In this document: positions 63,899-64,000 of the stretch, one piece after another
How positions within the stretch are numbered: the stretch's first letter is position 1
How the letters are laid out: each line of letters starts with the position of its first letter
Source: Heterohyrax brucei
Taxonomy: Eukaryota; Chordata; Mammalia; Hyracoidea; Procaviidae
Assembly: GCA_028571685.1 (NCBI GenBank)
Contig: CM053148.1
Location: 86,760,001 to 86,824,000 of the forward strand
Length of the DNA stretch: 64,000 nt
Direction of reading: 5' to 3'
Position numbers and translations under genes: made by a program
The notes under the pieces: model-generated
Told to the model about the DNA's origin: nothing
What the model saw: only the letters and a program-made list of their open reading frames with translations
Database searches by the model: none

Positions 63899-64000
63899 AT
63901 AAATCAAACCAAACCTACTGCCGTTAAGTCAATTCCAACTTACAGGAACTCCATAGAACAGGGTAGAACTGCCCCCTAGAGTTTCCAAGGAATGCCTGGT
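63899..64000 (-). mobile_element. AfroSINE, cut by window end, antisense
   Basis: The tail ATCAAACCAAACCTACTGCC and body run to the last base; the head lies beyond the window. Confidence 0.93.

Overview
This window is repeat-dense, AT-rich nuclear DNA from a placental mammal, and I find no convincing protein-coding gene, rRNA or tRNA gene, CRISPR array or bacterial-type feature in it. About eighty copies or fragments of the tRNA-derived AfroSINE family are present, on both strands and averaging more than one per kilobase. This places the host in Afrotheria. Many copies lack about 45 bases in the middle, the form described for Paenungulata (elephants, sirenians, hyraxes), so an elephant, manatee or relative is the best guess. 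Every open frame I checked falls inside a transposon, an LTR or unstructured sequence. The window is therefore most likely intergenic or intronic.

Layout. 0-7.6 kb: dense AfroSINEs, one LTR of MaLR type (2.2-2.8 kb) and an RTE LINE tail (4.9-5.2 kb). 7.6-12.1 kb: almost no SINE, but a pyrimidine tract, a MaLR LTR and an antisense L1 3' UTR. 13-16 kb: old L2 remnants. 18.5-19.1 kb: the first of three related mariner-type foldback elements. 20-26 kb: L1 pieces, a local triplication, many AfroSINEs, an RTE tail and an LTR-like block. 27-32 kb: MaLR LTR, MIR, AfroSINE clusters and the second foldback element. 33.6-36.8 kb: an antisense RTE 3' end, an old L1 3' UTR split by the third foldback element, microsatellites, an 87-base-period repeat and a sense RTE tail. 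37-44 kb: scattered AfroSINEs and RTE remnants. 45-49 kb: a multilayer nest of L1 and LTR insertions followed by an AT-rich tract. 50-54 kb: an RTE tail that was itself hit by a tiny SINE-tail insertion, then long stretches with nothing recognisable. 55-64 kb: old L1 ORF2, LTRs facing both ways, an L1 3' end with nested insertions, a strong hairpin and more AfroSINEs; the window ends inside one.

How the parts fit together. The RTE LINE and the AfroSINE share 3' tail sequence (tracts like ACTCGACGGCAC and CCTAACAACAAC), consistent with the RTE machinery having moved the SINE. The most interesting signal is a set of very short, 5'-truncated insertions of what looks like a younger SINE subfamily whose tail reads CACTTGGCTTGG. 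Three of them are only 17-22 bases long yet sit between exact target-site duplications of 8-12 bases (39.1, 50.4 and 57.7 kb), and two more are 82 and 118 bases long with exact 12-13-base duplications (22.7 and 44.3 kb). The second notable item is the three-copy mariner foldback family with long inverted arms made from the transposase 3' end.

Repeat names come from recognising consensus-like text, not from a search. Boundaries are accurate to a few bases where target duplications are quoted and to tens of bases elsewhere.
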